Source: Omphiscola glabra
Taxonomy: Eukaryota; Mollusca; Gastropoda; Lymnaeidae
DNA length: 64,000 nt
Assembly: GCA_964017045.1 (NCBI GenBank)
Contig: OZ024794.1
Span: 27,660,315 to 27,724,314 of the forward strand
Direction of reading: 5' to 3'
Shown here: positions 33,290-44,489 of the stretch, one piece after another
Layout: each line of letters begins with the position of its first letter
Numbering within the stretch: the first letter of the stretch is position 1
The notes under the pieces: model-generated
What the model saw: only the letters and a program-made list of their open reading frames with translations
What the model was told of the DNA's origin: nothing
Database searches by the model: none
Position numbers and translations under genes: made by a program

Positions 33290-35338
33290 GTGGATCAAGG
33301 TGAGCAGAGATGAGATGGGATGGGCTGGATCAAGGTGAGCAGAGATGGGATGGGATGGGCTGGAACAAGGTGAGAAGAGATGGGATGGGATGGGATGGAT
33401 CAAGGTGAGCAGAGATGAGATGGGATAGGCTGGAACAAGGTGAGCAGAGATGGGATGGGATGGGATGGATCAAGATGAACAGAGATGGGATGGGATGGGC
33501 TGGATCAAGGTGAGCAGAGACGGGATGGGATGGGATGGATCAAAGTGAGCAGAGATGAGATGGGATGGGCTGGAACAAGGTGAGCAGAGATGGGATGAAA
33601 TGGGCTGGATCAAGGTGAACAGAGATGGGATGGTATGGGTTGGATCAAGGTGAGCAGAGATGGGATGGGATGGATCAAGGTTAACAGATATGTGATGGGA
33701 TGGATCAAGGTGAACAGAGATGGGATGGGATGGGATGGATCAAGGTGAACAGAGATGGGATGGGGTGGGCTGGATCAATGTGAGCAGAGATGGGATGGGA
33801 TGGGCTGGATCAAGGTGAGCAGAGACGGGATGGGATGGGATGGATCAAAGTGAGCAGAGATGAGATGGGATGGGCTGGAACAAGGTGAGCAGAGATGGGA
33901 TGAAATGGGCTGGATCAAGGTGAACAGAGATGGGATGGTATGGGTTGGATCAAGGTGAGCAGAGATGGGATGGGATGGATCAAGGTTAACAGATATGTGA
34001 TGGGATGGATCAAGGTGAACAGAGATGGGATGGGATGGGATGGATCAAGGTGAACAGAGATGGGATGGGGTGGGCTGGATCAATGTGAGCAGAGATGGGA
34101 TGGGATGGGCTGGATCAAGGTGAGCAGAGATGGGATGGGATGGGATGGGCTGGAACAAGGTGAGCAGAGATGGGATGGCATGGGATGGATCAAGGTGAGC
34201 AAAGATGAGATAGGATGGGCTGGAACAAGGTGAGCAGAGATGGGATGGGATGGATCAAGGTGAACAGAGATGGGATGTTATGGGATGGATCAAGGTGAAC
34301 AGAGATGGGATGGGATGGATCAAGGTGAACAGAGATGGGATGGGATGGGGTTGATCAAGGTGAGCAGAGACGGGATGGGATGGATCAAGGTGAGCAGAGA
34401 TAAGATGGGGTGGGCTGGAACAAGGTGAGCAGAGATGGGATGAGATGGGCTGGATCAAGGTGAACAGAGATGGGATGGTATGGGTTGGATCAAGGTGAGC
34501 AGAGATGGGATGGGATGGATCAAGGTGAATAGAGATGGGATGGGATGGGCTGGAACAAGGTGAGCAGAGATGGGATGAGATGGGATGGATCAAGGTGAAC
34601 AGAGATGGGATGGGCTGGATCAAGGTGAGCAGAGATGAGATGGGGTGGGCTGGAACAAGGTGAGTAGAGATGGGATGAGATGGGCTGGATCAAGGTGAAC
34701 AGAGATGGGATGGGATGGGCTGGATCAAGGTGAACAGAGATGGGATAGGATGGACCAAGGTGAACAGAGATGGGATAGGATGGACTGGATCAAGGTGAAC
34801 ATAGATGGGATGGGATGGATCAAGGTGAACAGAGATGGGATGGGCTGGATCAAGGTGAACAGAGATGGGATGGGATGGATCAAGGTGAACAGAGATGGTG
34901 TGGGATGGGCTGGATCAAGGTGAGCAGAGATGGGATGGGGTGGGCTGGAACAAGGTGAGCAGAGATGGGATGGGATGGGCTGAATTAAGGTGAACAGAGA
35001 TGGGATGGGATGGGATGGATCAAGGTGAACAGAGATGGGATGGGATGGGCTGGATCAAGGTGAACAGAGATGGGATGGGATGGATCAAGGTGAACAGAGA
35101 TGGGATGGGATGGGCTGGATCAAGGTGAACAGAGATGGGATGGGATGGGATGGATCAAGGTGAACAGAGATGGGATGGGATGGGCTGGATCAAGGTGAGC
35201 AGAGATGGGATGGGATGGGCTGGATCAAGGTGAACAGAGATGGGATGGGGTGGGCTGGAACAAGGTGAACAGAGATGGGATGGGATGGGCTGGATCAAGG
35301 TGAGCAGAGATGGGATGGGATGGGCTGGATAAAGGTGG
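33290..35338 (+). repeat. 2-kb minisatellite, 30-40-bp units
   Basis: Units are a variable number of GGGAT steps joined to GGCTGGATCAAGGTGARCAG or GGATGGATCAAGG. Unit length therefore shifts by 5 bp (30, 35, 40). 33521-33825 and 33826-34130 are identical 305-bp blocks. Short frames across the array are artefacts. Confidence 0.97.
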
Positions 35339-35750
35339 GTGTTACGGTCTAACATGTTGCTGTCTACTTTCAATAGTCTAGGGTCTCTTCTACAAGGTTG
35401 ACGAATATACTCTGTCACATCAGATCCAATACAGAACAAAACAACAGCGCCCAATGAATATCACGATGATAGTACTTTATTTACATGATCTAATCGCAGC
35501 CAATGTCAATTCATCAATGGGGATAATAATAACTCTCTTCTCTCCAACTAATCTCGTGGGAGGGTAAAATGCCACCTCAAGAACGGGTCGGCCGGGTGGA
35601 CCCCCACGCTCCCACCACCTTTTGTTTTAAGGTGCTCCCAAAATCTAACATTGAACAGAACAAAATTAGTCTTAAAATAATGATGTAAGCCGGGCTTTGG
35701 TAATGATGGAGGTACAATACATTGTTAGCGATAAAGATGTGCACAAAATG
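35339..35750. other. Unassigned stretch
   Basis: No gene or repeat recognised between the minisatellite and the MITE. Confidence 0.4.
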
Positions 35751-35758
35751 GGCTAACC

Positions 35759-35947
35759 CAAATGCGTAACTAAAGCTATTGGCGCCCGGGGACACCATTC
35801 ATTTTAGAGAGCTTCTCTTTCTTTTTTCAACCCTCAAACCCATTATTTTCATCAATAAAATAATATCGGAGCCCATTTTGGCGCCCCTAACAAGTCTGGT
35901 GCCTAGGGACATCTGCCCCCCCTCTGTCCCACTTAGCTACGCCTCTG
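35759..35947 (-). mobile_element. hAT-type MITE, CAGRGGCGTAGC family
   Basis: Ends in TTAGCTACGCCTCTG on the right and begins CAAATGCGTAACTAAAG on the left. Flanking 8-mers are GGCTAACC (35751-35758) and GGCTACCC (35948-35955), 7 of 8 identical. The interior ATTATTTTCATCAATAAAAT and TTTTGGCGCCCCTAAC are the inverse of the blocks in 583-791 and 61172-61349. Confidence 0.85.
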
Positions 35948-35955
35948 GGCTACCC

Positions 35956-36583
35956 AAAGCTCACAGGTTCCGGAAAGGAAAAGTAGACTGGAATAAAAAC
36001 TTGAATCAAACTGTGTCAAACAAAGATGGTATCTCTTTGAGTCGCCATTTTCCTCTAGCCTTTTTATTTCTAAGAAAAGTCTTATTTTTGTTACTGGCGA
36101 AACTTTTGAAATCTCGTCAACAGCGGAGCTCGAGAATTTTAAATCTTTTCACAACGTGACATCTGTCACATCCGGTTGTTCAATACTTTTGTTTACGCCC
36201 GATAAATTCCATGGCTTGCCCAAATGAATGGTCGCATGACACAATGTCGGGGAGGACTGATACGAACCATAACACCCTAGAGTTCCCACTGCTCAGTTCC
36301 TGTGAGAATTACCTCCTCTTTCGTCGCTCACCACACATTCCCCGCGCGAGCTGGGACAAAAAGGTTGGGTGGGGGGGGGGGATAATCGCAGGCCGCACTT
36401 CCCCTAATAGATGTATAAATGTGCCATAGTTCTGGCACGTCGCTTTGTGTGAGTTGTACACGGCGCGTGACTCTACTACAACAGACAGTGAAAATATATG
36501 CTTAGCAACGGGCGATCGACACTTCTGTGCCGAGTGTTGTGCCTTGTGGATCGGGTTTGTGGTATAAAAGGAATGTGGCAAAT
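35956..36583. other. Unassigned stretch
   Basis: Moderate GC with a G run near 36369. No gene supported. Confidence 0.35.
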
Positions 36584-37115
36584 TGGTCTTTGGCAAATTA
36601 CGTCACGCTCTGTGGTCGAGAATTTGTCACACTTTGTGACAGGGGGGGAGTTCAAAAATTTGTGACGGTTTTTTTTGTTTTTTTTTTAATCTAAAATTTT
36701 CTATTTTTGAAAAAAATCTTTATTTAATTAATGTTAAAAAACATTAATTAGAGGTCAAAATTGCCTCAGGTTTTATATGGTACTATGAACTCAGTCGCTC
36801 ACACCTTTTGCGCATATCGAAAAATGACGCAAAAACAGTTGTGGCCATTTTACATTCGGCTTGTGGATGACTTCGTTGGTTCTCGTCAGCGTTTTCTAAT
36901 AATACTACATCTTAATCCATTAAGGAAACGTTTTCAAAAAATATAATAAAATCTTTGTTTATTTATGAAAATTTTATGTATTTTTTGATTTTTTAGGTCT
37001 GACGTAACAGGGGGGGGGGGGGGGTTTTAAAGAATTTATGATACTTCGTGACACGGGGGGGGGAGGGGGGTCTAAAAAGGTCATGTTTTTGCCCGACGTA
37101 ATTTACGAACGACCC
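36584..37115. mobile_element. Probable DNA-transposon remnant with AATTACGTCACGCTC end
   Basis: The left end GGTCTTTGGCAAATTACGTC and the right end (read inward GGGTCGTTCGTAAATTACGT) are inverted copies. Inside, TTTGTGACAGGGGGG-type blocks repeat on both sides of an AT-rich centre with an ATTAATGTT...AACATTAAT hairpin near 36728-36750. A relative with GTACGTCACGCTCTAAGAAA is at about 46538-46960. Confidence 0.55.
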
Positions 37116-37329
37116 TAAAAGGGTTTAACCAGTGCAAGAGACGAGTTCTTCGAAAAAAAACGAATTCCCTGTAAGCTTATTCTAGGAAAAGATCACTCTC
37201 TAAAATGGAGTCGGCGAACCGGGTAAATTACCTCATGTGGGGTGAAGTTAACATATAAGGGGTAATTCGTGATCATTAGACATGAATAAAATTATCTGAG
37301 AAGCTCGTTCCTTGTTACGGCTGAGATTT

Positions 37330-37795
37330 TTGCTCTGACAACACTACATCTGGACCCACTACACAATACATCCGGCAACACTATAACATCTAGACCCGCT
37401 ACACAATACATATGGCAACTCTACATCTAGACCCGCTACACACTACATCTGGCAACTCTACATCTAGAACCGCTACACACTACATGTGTTAACTCTACAC
37501 ACTACGTTTGGCAACACTGCATCTAGACCCAAGGCACACTACATCTAGACCCTCTACACACTAAATCTGGCACAGTACACACTACATCTGGCAACACTAC
37601 ACACTACATCTGGCAACACTACACACTAAATCTGGCAACACTACACACTAAATCTGGCAACACTACACACTAAATCTGGCAACACTACACACTAAATCTG
37701 GCAACACTACACACTACATCTGGCAACACTACACACTACATCTGGCAACACAACACACTACATTTGGCAATACTACACACTACATCTGGCAAAAC
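37330..37795 (+). repeat. Minisatellite, 22-bp unit
   Basis: Units of CTGGCAACACTACACACTAC with TACATCTGG/TAAATCTGG variants. The left third uses a longer CTAGACCCGCTACACA form, so the array mixes two related units. Confidence 0.93.
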
Positions 37796-38013
37796 TGCGC
37801 CACGCCAATTCGCAGTCGATCTTTGTTACTTATATAAGAATTAAAATCATCTCTTTTGTTAATGACTGAGCTGTGATTAGCATGGCGTTGTTTAACAAAA
37901 CATTAGTATTTCCTTTTCAAAATAAAGTTAGACATAAATATTAGTAGATATTTTGTAATGCCAGAGCTGGGCGGCCATCTGCAGCATACTTGGCGGCACG
38001 TGACGCTCCAGAG

Positions 38014-38210
38014 CAGCGGTTCTCAACCTGTGGGTGGCGACCCCTTTGGCGGTCGAACAACCCTTTCCAAGGGGTCGCCTAAGACCATCGGAAAATACAT
38101 ATACCTTACAGTTATGAATAAGAATCGAAAATAATTTTGTGATTGGGGGTCGCCACAATATGAGGAACTGTAAGTAAGGGTCGCGGCATTAAGAATGTTG
38201 AGAACCACTG
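38014..38210 (+). mobile_element. SPIN-like hAT non-autonomous element, copy 1
   Basis: Begins CAGCGGTTCTCAACCTGTGG and continues GGCGACCCCTTTGG, AAGGGGTCGCCTAAGACCAT, then CGGAAAATACATATA, and ends GGTTGAGAACCACTG. These blocks and their order match what I remember of the SPIN (SPACE INVADERS) hAT family of vertebrates and some invertebrates. Flanking 8-mers are CTCCAGAG (38006-38013) and CCCTAGAG (38211-38218), 6 of 8 identical. The 197-bp length is that of a MITE, with no transposase. Confidence 0.88.
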
Positions 38211-38218
38211 CCCTAGAG

Positions 38219-39290
38219 AACGCTAAATAATCTAATAACCAAATACACGGGTTAAGTACGCGAAGACGCGTAGAATCACCACAGGAAACCAAGCGTCCGG
38301 GAAAAAATAATAATTTTGGTCACTGCCTTTAAACTGCATTTCATTGATCATTTTTCCCCAAGGCCCCCAGCGACACGGCCTCGAAGAGATGGGCCTGTCA
38401 GAGAGATTACTGGCTTATCCTGGGCTGAGGTGGATTAACCCGTCGTGCTACATTAATCCAAGCCGGGTGCCGAATTCTGCCATCTTAAATGTCGATAGAC
38501 CTTTTCAAGAATTGACCTGTATGTAGAACTTATTCGCAATGAATTGGCTTTAGAAAACAAAATAATTTTCTCGTTCCAAAAATGCACCTTTTAAAAGAAG
38601 TTGCGGGCTATATCATTAGCGGTCATAAAAATAAATTGTTACATATAAATATATATATATATATATATGTAAGATTTTCTTTATTGATCCATATAAATGG
38701 AAATGTTTTTCAATTAAATTGTACATATTCATTTTCATTGCATACATTAATAAATAATTTAAACAAGACTATATTTTACAATTATAACAATTTAAAAGGA
38801 AGACATCGAAAGTATTTATCTAGCGTAGAAATCATACATCAATATATAATATTATATATATATAAAGTTACGCCAATAGACAACATTATTCCAGTTACAT
38901 CCCTGCGGTAGGCATTAGACCTCATGCCGCTCTGGTTTACTCACTAAAAGTATATGTTAAGCTTTCGGCAATGTCGACAAACTCATTTATATCATCTCCA
39001 CGATGAGTTTTGGTCTAGAATTTATAATCTGTCATCAATCCATCACAAACTCTTCCTTTACCATAAATTATAACTTTGTTTGCAATCAAATCTATCTTTC
39101 TACAATAACTGAACGAAAAAAAACAAAAAAAACTTGTGACCAAAGTGGCTTTTAAAACACCTCCTTCATTAAAAGGGCGGGCAGTGCCACCTCTCCTCTT
39201 CTCCATCCACACTAATGGGTCCTTCGAATATCCCCCTTCCCCCCCAATCACACTTTTTCTTCCACCAAAGCCAATTTTTCACTCTTGTTT
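38219..39290. other. Unassigned AT-rich stretch
   Basis: Contains short TA runs near 38650 and 38850. No gene recognised. Confidence 0.4.
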
Positions 39291-39404
39291 CCTGCAACTA
39301 TATCCCTGCAACTATATCCCTGCAACTATATCCCTGCAACTATATCCCTGCAACTATATCCCTGCAACTATATCCCTGCAACTATATCCCTGCAACTATA
39401 TCCC
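39291..39404 (+). repeat. Minisatellite, 14-bp unit
   Basis: Eight uninterrupted, essentially identical copies of TGCAACTATATCCC. Confidence 0.97.
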
Positions 39405-40862
39405 GTTACAAAAACATAAAGCACATGCACACACTAGTTTAATTCATGGTTAAAACGACTCAAACTGTTGGGACATTCACCTTCAAATTTGTGTTTGCAC
39501 AAAACTCCACAGCTATCCACCGATCTGCACAACGATCTACTGGGCAGTCACGAAAACCGAAAGTGCCAGTGAAAGCAGGACATCCTCATTCAAGAAACAT
39601 ACACTCGCTCGCCCCTGCCAGCATGAACACTCTAAAAACAGAAGAAGGGAAAAAAAAAAACACACACACATAATAAAATAAGAAACTGTGGATGCCGGAA
39701 ATGTCGTCAGATTTAGTCTACATTACTCGATTACCGGTTTGTTGTCTGCTTGTAATCGATTTTTTTCAGACCACGAGTCATTGGGTTTCAGCGTTGTGTC
39801 GCATTCGATCGGGCGCAGCACACACACAAAAAAAAATCGACTTCGGATACTGTTCGGCTGTCGGTGACATCCAAAGAGCGAATCCGAATTGTGTAAATGC
39901 CATGACGGGAAACGATGAACACGGTAATAATAAATAACCTTCGTACTGCCCATGTGGAAACAAAGGATGGTGTAGTGCAACGGTTCTCGAAATGGGGCAC
40001 ACGTAGAGATCGTCAAGCATGCTTCCCGAGGAAATACGGAGAGCGCGCAAAACTAGAGGTAGAGAAGAGTGGGGGGGGGGGGGTGGGGCGTCATTGGTTC
40101 ATGATATTTGTTTAACTAATCAGCCTCCGGGTAACGGGCTCTGTAGACTCCGTAAGCAGAAACAACGAAGCTACACCACTGTATATAATTAGAAACGGGA
40201 ATACCAGCATTTCTGGGACAATTGTTTGCCGAAAAATGTGTGCTATGTCTCTCCCCCCCCCTCCTTCTAAGTCGATAATTGTCCGCTATTTAATCCCCAC
40301 CCCACCCCCATGTCAGCTGAAATTATGCTTTATGACCACCACCCCCCTGTTATCTGCAAAATACGCACCATGATCCCCCCACCCCCCACGCCTAAAAACA
40401 ATACTGTTCTATGAAAGCACAATACTCATTTTTTACCTTACGACTAGTAACGAAATAGCGAATATATTTTTTTCCCCTCCATCATATTGGGATTGCAAAA
40501 AAGATTTAATTGACACTTAATCCACAATGAGACTGAAAGTGGACACGTGAAACAAGACGACCGAAAGCGAAATAATCATCCTAAGCGCTAAAGCAAGTGA
40601 TTTATTTAGCAACCTCTAAATACAAAAGATTTTCTCATTGATTCTTCATAAGCAATTTTTTTTAATTATTTTATTTTAAATTATTCTCCTAATGACCCAC
40701 CCGCTTTTACACCGCAGATTTATTTCACCAACTATTTCATAAAAACAAATGAAAGCATTAGGCAACAAACTTTAAAAAAAAAAAATCTCATTTAGAGTAC
40801 TTTTGGGGAATATTATTTCGTGAAATCAGGGACATCATATTTCCTTCATTTTCCCTTTAAAA
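39405..40862. other. Unassigned stretch
   Basis: Several frames but none convincing. AACGGTTCTCGAAATGGGGC at 39979 resembles one hAT terminus without a partner. G run at 40070-40082. Confidence 0.35.
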
Positions 40863-41035
40863 ACCAGGAAAGTGATTGTTGGGGTTGGTGTTGAAGCTGA
40901 AAATTTGATACAATGTGTTGTCATTGGCAACGAGTGAACGTGTCCCAGCTCGATAGGTGAACGAAAAATCCGAAGATTTTGCTCTATACACTCAAAAGCG
41001 AAGTCAATTTAAAGGATACTTTTTTTTTAAAAAAA
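40863..41035 (+). repeat. Dispersed repeat, GTGTTGTCATCGGC family, copy 2
   Basis: AACCAGGAAAGTGATTGTTG, then ACAATGTGTTGTCATTGGCA, CAGCTCGATAGGT and AGCGAAGTCAATTTAAAGGA before a T/A run. Same order as 10640-10800 and 57185-57345. Confidence 0.6.
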
Positions 41036-41064
41036 TGAGTAATTTAGCAACTGGAAGTCTAGAC

Positions 41065-41222
41065 CAGCGTTCCCCAAATGGTGGCCCGACTACTGACACC
41101 GGTCTGCGGGCCTTGCGATGCCGGTCCCGCCGGCCATGAATATAAATGGCCAAATTAACAGTAAAAATAAATTTTCAAATCAGGCATCGGTCTGCCAAAC
41201 CCTAATCGTTTGAGAAACGCTG
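41065..41222 (+). mobile_element. hAT-type MITE with perfect GTCTAGAC target duplication
   Basis: Starts CAGCGTTCCCCAAATGGTGG and ends ATCGTTTGAGAAACGCTG, giving imperfect ~15-bp inverted ends. GTCTAGAC flanks both sides exactly (41057-41064, 41223-41230). The palindromic target fits hAT preference. The interior has GGTCTGCGGGCC and GCATCGGTCTGCC blocks and no coding sequence. Confidence 0.92.
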
Positions 41223-41230
41223 GTCTAGAC

Positions 41231-42494
41231 AGCGGTCAATTATTTATAGGCGGTCATGTTGCAGCTAGGCCGTTTTCAGAGAGCTTATTGTTCTGTGATG
41301 GAGGTGAGTGGTGGTGCTTAATTGGTAGATACAAGATATTAGCCAATTATTTTTAGAGCTTTTAAACTTTATTTACACTAACTGGTAAAAAAAGACTGTA
41401 ATGTCACAATATTTAGAGGCAGAGACGTAAAGATAACAAAAATCAGATGTTAGAAAATACTGTAATCAAAGTCAGCTATAATGGTTTTAAATGGAAGTAT
41501 CCATATACATTAGATATATAAATCAGGAGTACCCGCAACACCTTTGTAGATGATGGAGGCAGTGCCATTGGCTTTCAGGACAATGTAACACAGCCAATGA
41601 AACATTAGAGCTGGGGCAAACTTCGGTGATGAAGACTGCGTTCGGGTTTCCAAATGAAGGACAATAATGAGTGTAATGTCGTGAGCATCGGCTTACTCGT
41701 GCAAAATTAATGACCTGAATGAATGGCGAGTATCGATATTCACGAATAATCGATACCACGCCTGAAAGGGTGCGATATATCACCACGGTGCGCGACGCCA
41801 GCGGTTCCGTCGGGTCTCATTTGACACGGGAAATTACTGCCTCGTGTACGGGGCCATTCCATCTCAACCAACAGGAAATGATCGACTCTTGCAAAGGGAC
41901 TTTTGCAGATCTGTGCTACGGGGAAATTATTGCATCGCGCAAAGTCAGCTCAATTGTATGGTAAATGAATTGCGTAATAAAACGACCCGCGGGCTTGCAT
42001 CTATGAATTCCGTCATTATCGTAAAATCACGCTGACAACGTGTATTGATATTAACTGAAGGAGTAAGAGATCGCTTGGCAGAAACAGAAATTAGTTTCAA
42101 ACACATGTGACCATCACAGATTATTTTGATTTCTAAATTGTGTTAGCCCACGGCTCTATTATTTTTTTGTTTGTTTCCCTCTTAATATCGCTTTAGACAC
42201 GTCTTGAAATGCTACCATTGTGTTAACATACAACACATACTTATGTTAATAAGTTATATTCTTTTCTTTTTTAAATCCTACATTTAAAAGACGGGAGAAA
42301 TAACAATTCCCAGCAGGGCATTGGTTTTTTTTTTAAATAGTTTTTTTTTAACGTTGCTAGCATCACACATTGTGTTCCCTTCATTGGGACCATAATTGTG
42401 TCACCCAGATTGTGTCCCCCCCCCCCCTCGATTGTGTCTGCAGGATTTCTCAAAACAGATAACGTTTGTCCATAATTTGTTTCCTACCACTATC
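41231..42494. other. Unassigned stretch
   Basis: A plus frame of 81 codons (41719-41964) has balanced composition but no recognised family or splice sites. TATCGATATTCACGAATAAT followed by CGATA near 41733 forms a small palindrome. Confidence 0.35.
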
Positions 42495-43005
42495 AGCGCC
42501 ATCTCAGTGCCAGCTCAGTGCCATCTCAGTGTCATCTCAGCGCCATCTCAGTGCCATCTCAGTGCCATCTCAGTGCCATCTCAGTGTCATCTCAGCGCCA
42601 TCTCAGCGCCATCTCAGCGCCATTTCAGTACCATCTCAGCGAGATCTCAGCGCCATCTCAGTGCCAGCTCATTACCATACCAGTGCCATCTCAGTGCCAT
42701 CTCAGCGCCATCTCAACGCCATCTCAGTGCCATCTCAGTGCCATCTCAGTGCCATCTCAGCGCCATCTCAGCGACATCTCAGTGCCATCTCAGTGCCATC
42801 TCAGTGCCATCTCAGTGCCATCTCAGCGCCATCTCAGTGCCAGCTCATTACCATACCAGTGCCATCTCAGTGCCATCTAAGCGCCATCTCAACGCCATCT
42901 CAGTGCCATCTCAGTGCCATCTCAGTGCCATCTCAGCGCCATCTCAGCGCCATCTCAGTGCCATCTCAGTGCCATCTCAGCGCCATCTCAGTGCCATCTC
43001 AGTGC
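42495..43005 (+). repeat. Minisatellite, 11-bp unit with 176-bp higher-order repeat
   Basis: About 46 units of CATCTCAGTGC or CATCTCAGCGC. A variant block CAGCTCATTACCATACC occurs at 42665 and 42841, 176 bp or 16 units apart, with matching neighbours. All three plus frames stay open (up to 246 codons) because of the repeat. Confidence 0.96.
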
Positions 43006-43099
43006 AAGACGTCGACAGTTCCAAACAGAAGACCGTGCAAGAAACATAAGCACCAATTTGCGCCGTTAGAGAATTATTCCATTAACTCGAATTTAGCGC

Positions 43100-43202
43100 G
43101 CCCCCCGAGCCAAACCCACCTAAGCCAATCCGAGTTTCCTCCACCAATCAAATTACGGTGCCGGCGTGCGTCACATTCGCGCACTAGGGTTACCGCCAGG
43201 AA
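43100..43202 (+). promoter_or_regulatory. Promoter-like region upstream of a possible first exon
   Basis: GC-richer than its surroundings, with two CCAAT motifs (CCAATCCGAG and CCAATCAAAT), GCGTGCGTCACATT and several CpG, directly before the ATG at 43203. No TATA box. Inference from composition and motifs only. Confidence 0.35.
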
Positions 43203-43253
43203 ATGATGGCGGCGCCTTTGCCCCCCACAAGAAGCAGCGGCCACCGAGAAATG
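43203..43253 (+). CDS. Possible first coding exon of an unidentified gene
   Basis: Two adjacent ATG codons in one frame (43203 and 43206) open 17 codons, MMAAPLPPTRSSGHREM, ending phase 0 immediately before GTAAGT, a consensus donor. GCC/CpG-rich ATGATGGCGGCG starts of this kind are typical of animal first exons. The sequence upstream has promoter-like features. The peptide is too short to identify a family, and no second exon was found downstream within the window. It follows the 11-bp minisatellite by about 200 bp. Confidence 0.4.
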
Positions 43254-43865
43254 GTAAGTCAATCAGTTTCAGGGGGGGTTCACCGCCACAAGTTTGGTCT
43301 CTAATTACTTATTGAATGGCAACGGTTGATCGCTGATAGGATGGTGCTGGTAGGGTGGTGCTGTTTGACTTTGTGGGATGTTTCTTTTCTGTCGGCTTTG
43401 TTTTCACCTTATGTCGACTCTTTCGTTGTCAATATATTATAGAATCATTGATTGCATTGAATATTTCCGATCCTTTTTATTGGATGTAAAAAGCTTGAGT
43501 GGATGATGACAGAACTTCTAATAGCAAGTCTTTAAAAAAAAAAAAATTATCATTACCTTTTCAAAAGGACGGGCAGCGGAAACGTAATGGACGGACCCCG
43601 TATATTAGACGGCCCACGAAAGCATATTTGGTGACCGTCGGCAGCATACTTGGAAAAGGTTTATTTTCGACTTGAGTAGTAGCCATGACTTGAGGGAGGG
43701 TTGGCCCCATTAGAAAAGAGATCAGGATGCAGTAGATGACCAGTAGTGTGCCTTGTATGTTTCAGTGTGCACTTTATGCGTTCTACGTCGCAGGGGTTTT
43801 ATCAGTGTTATAACGCCTACGGGACTCTAAATCCGGGTGTGAAGTTGGACAACCCTGAGCTATTA
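43254..43865. other. Unassigned stretch
   Basis: Would be intron if the exon at 43203-43253 is real. No repeat recognised. Confidence 0.35.
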
Positions 43866-44030
43866 ATGCTCATTTCACACGCTCAAATATTCGTCAAATC
43901 TTCGTCAAATTTCTTTTTGAACGCACTATTTTGTGTTACAACAAAGCACGTTCAAAAAGATATTTGTCGAAAATTTGAAGACAATTGGATGAAAACTTGA
44001 CGAAAATTTGATCGTGTCATCTGGGACTTA
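43866..44030. mobile_element. Inverted-repeat MITE related to the palindromic family
   Basis: GCTCATTTCACACGCTCAAA on the left faces AAATTTGATCGTGTCATCTG on the right, with TTTTTGAACGCACTATT and GCACGTTCAAAAAGA as inner arms. TTAA occurs just outside or at both ends (43864 region and 44027 region), which could be a target duplication. Confidence 0.6.
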
Positions 44031-44219
44031 ATCACTTTTTAGCTTCCAGGAAATAGGAGAACAGAAAATTGTTCGGTGATTTGAGTTCTCTGAAGCGCGC
44101 ATTTTATTTTAGGGCGTAAATACGAGATTTGAGGAGGACTTTTGACTTGATTTGACTTTGTGCTATAAATAGGAAATAAAGTTGATTTGTTTTAAGAAAT
44201 ATTATTCAGTTTTACCCAT

Positions 44220-44440
44220 GCTGTATTCCATAGTTACAGGGCACGCCCCAATCTGTATTCCACAGATACAGGGCACGCCCCAATCTGTATTCCACAGTTA
44301 CAGGGCACGCCCCAATCTGTATTCCACAGTTACAGGGCACGCCCCAATTTGTATTCCACAGTGACAGGGCACGCCCCATTCTGTATTCCACGGTTACTGG
44401 GCACGCCCCATTCTGTATTCCATAGTTACAGGACACGAAG
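44220..44440 (+). repeat. Minisatellite, 32-bp unit
   Basis: Seven units of CTGTATTCCACAGTTACAGG followed by GCACGCCCCAAT. Confidence 0.95.
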
Positions 44441-44489
44441 TTTACCCATTTCAACCGTATCTTTTAATGCTTACCGCAGACGCAGTCCT

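Noticed and set aside
39966..40060. hAT terminus-like AACGGTTCTCGAAATGGGGC
   Set aside because: No inverted partner or flanking duplication within 500 bp.
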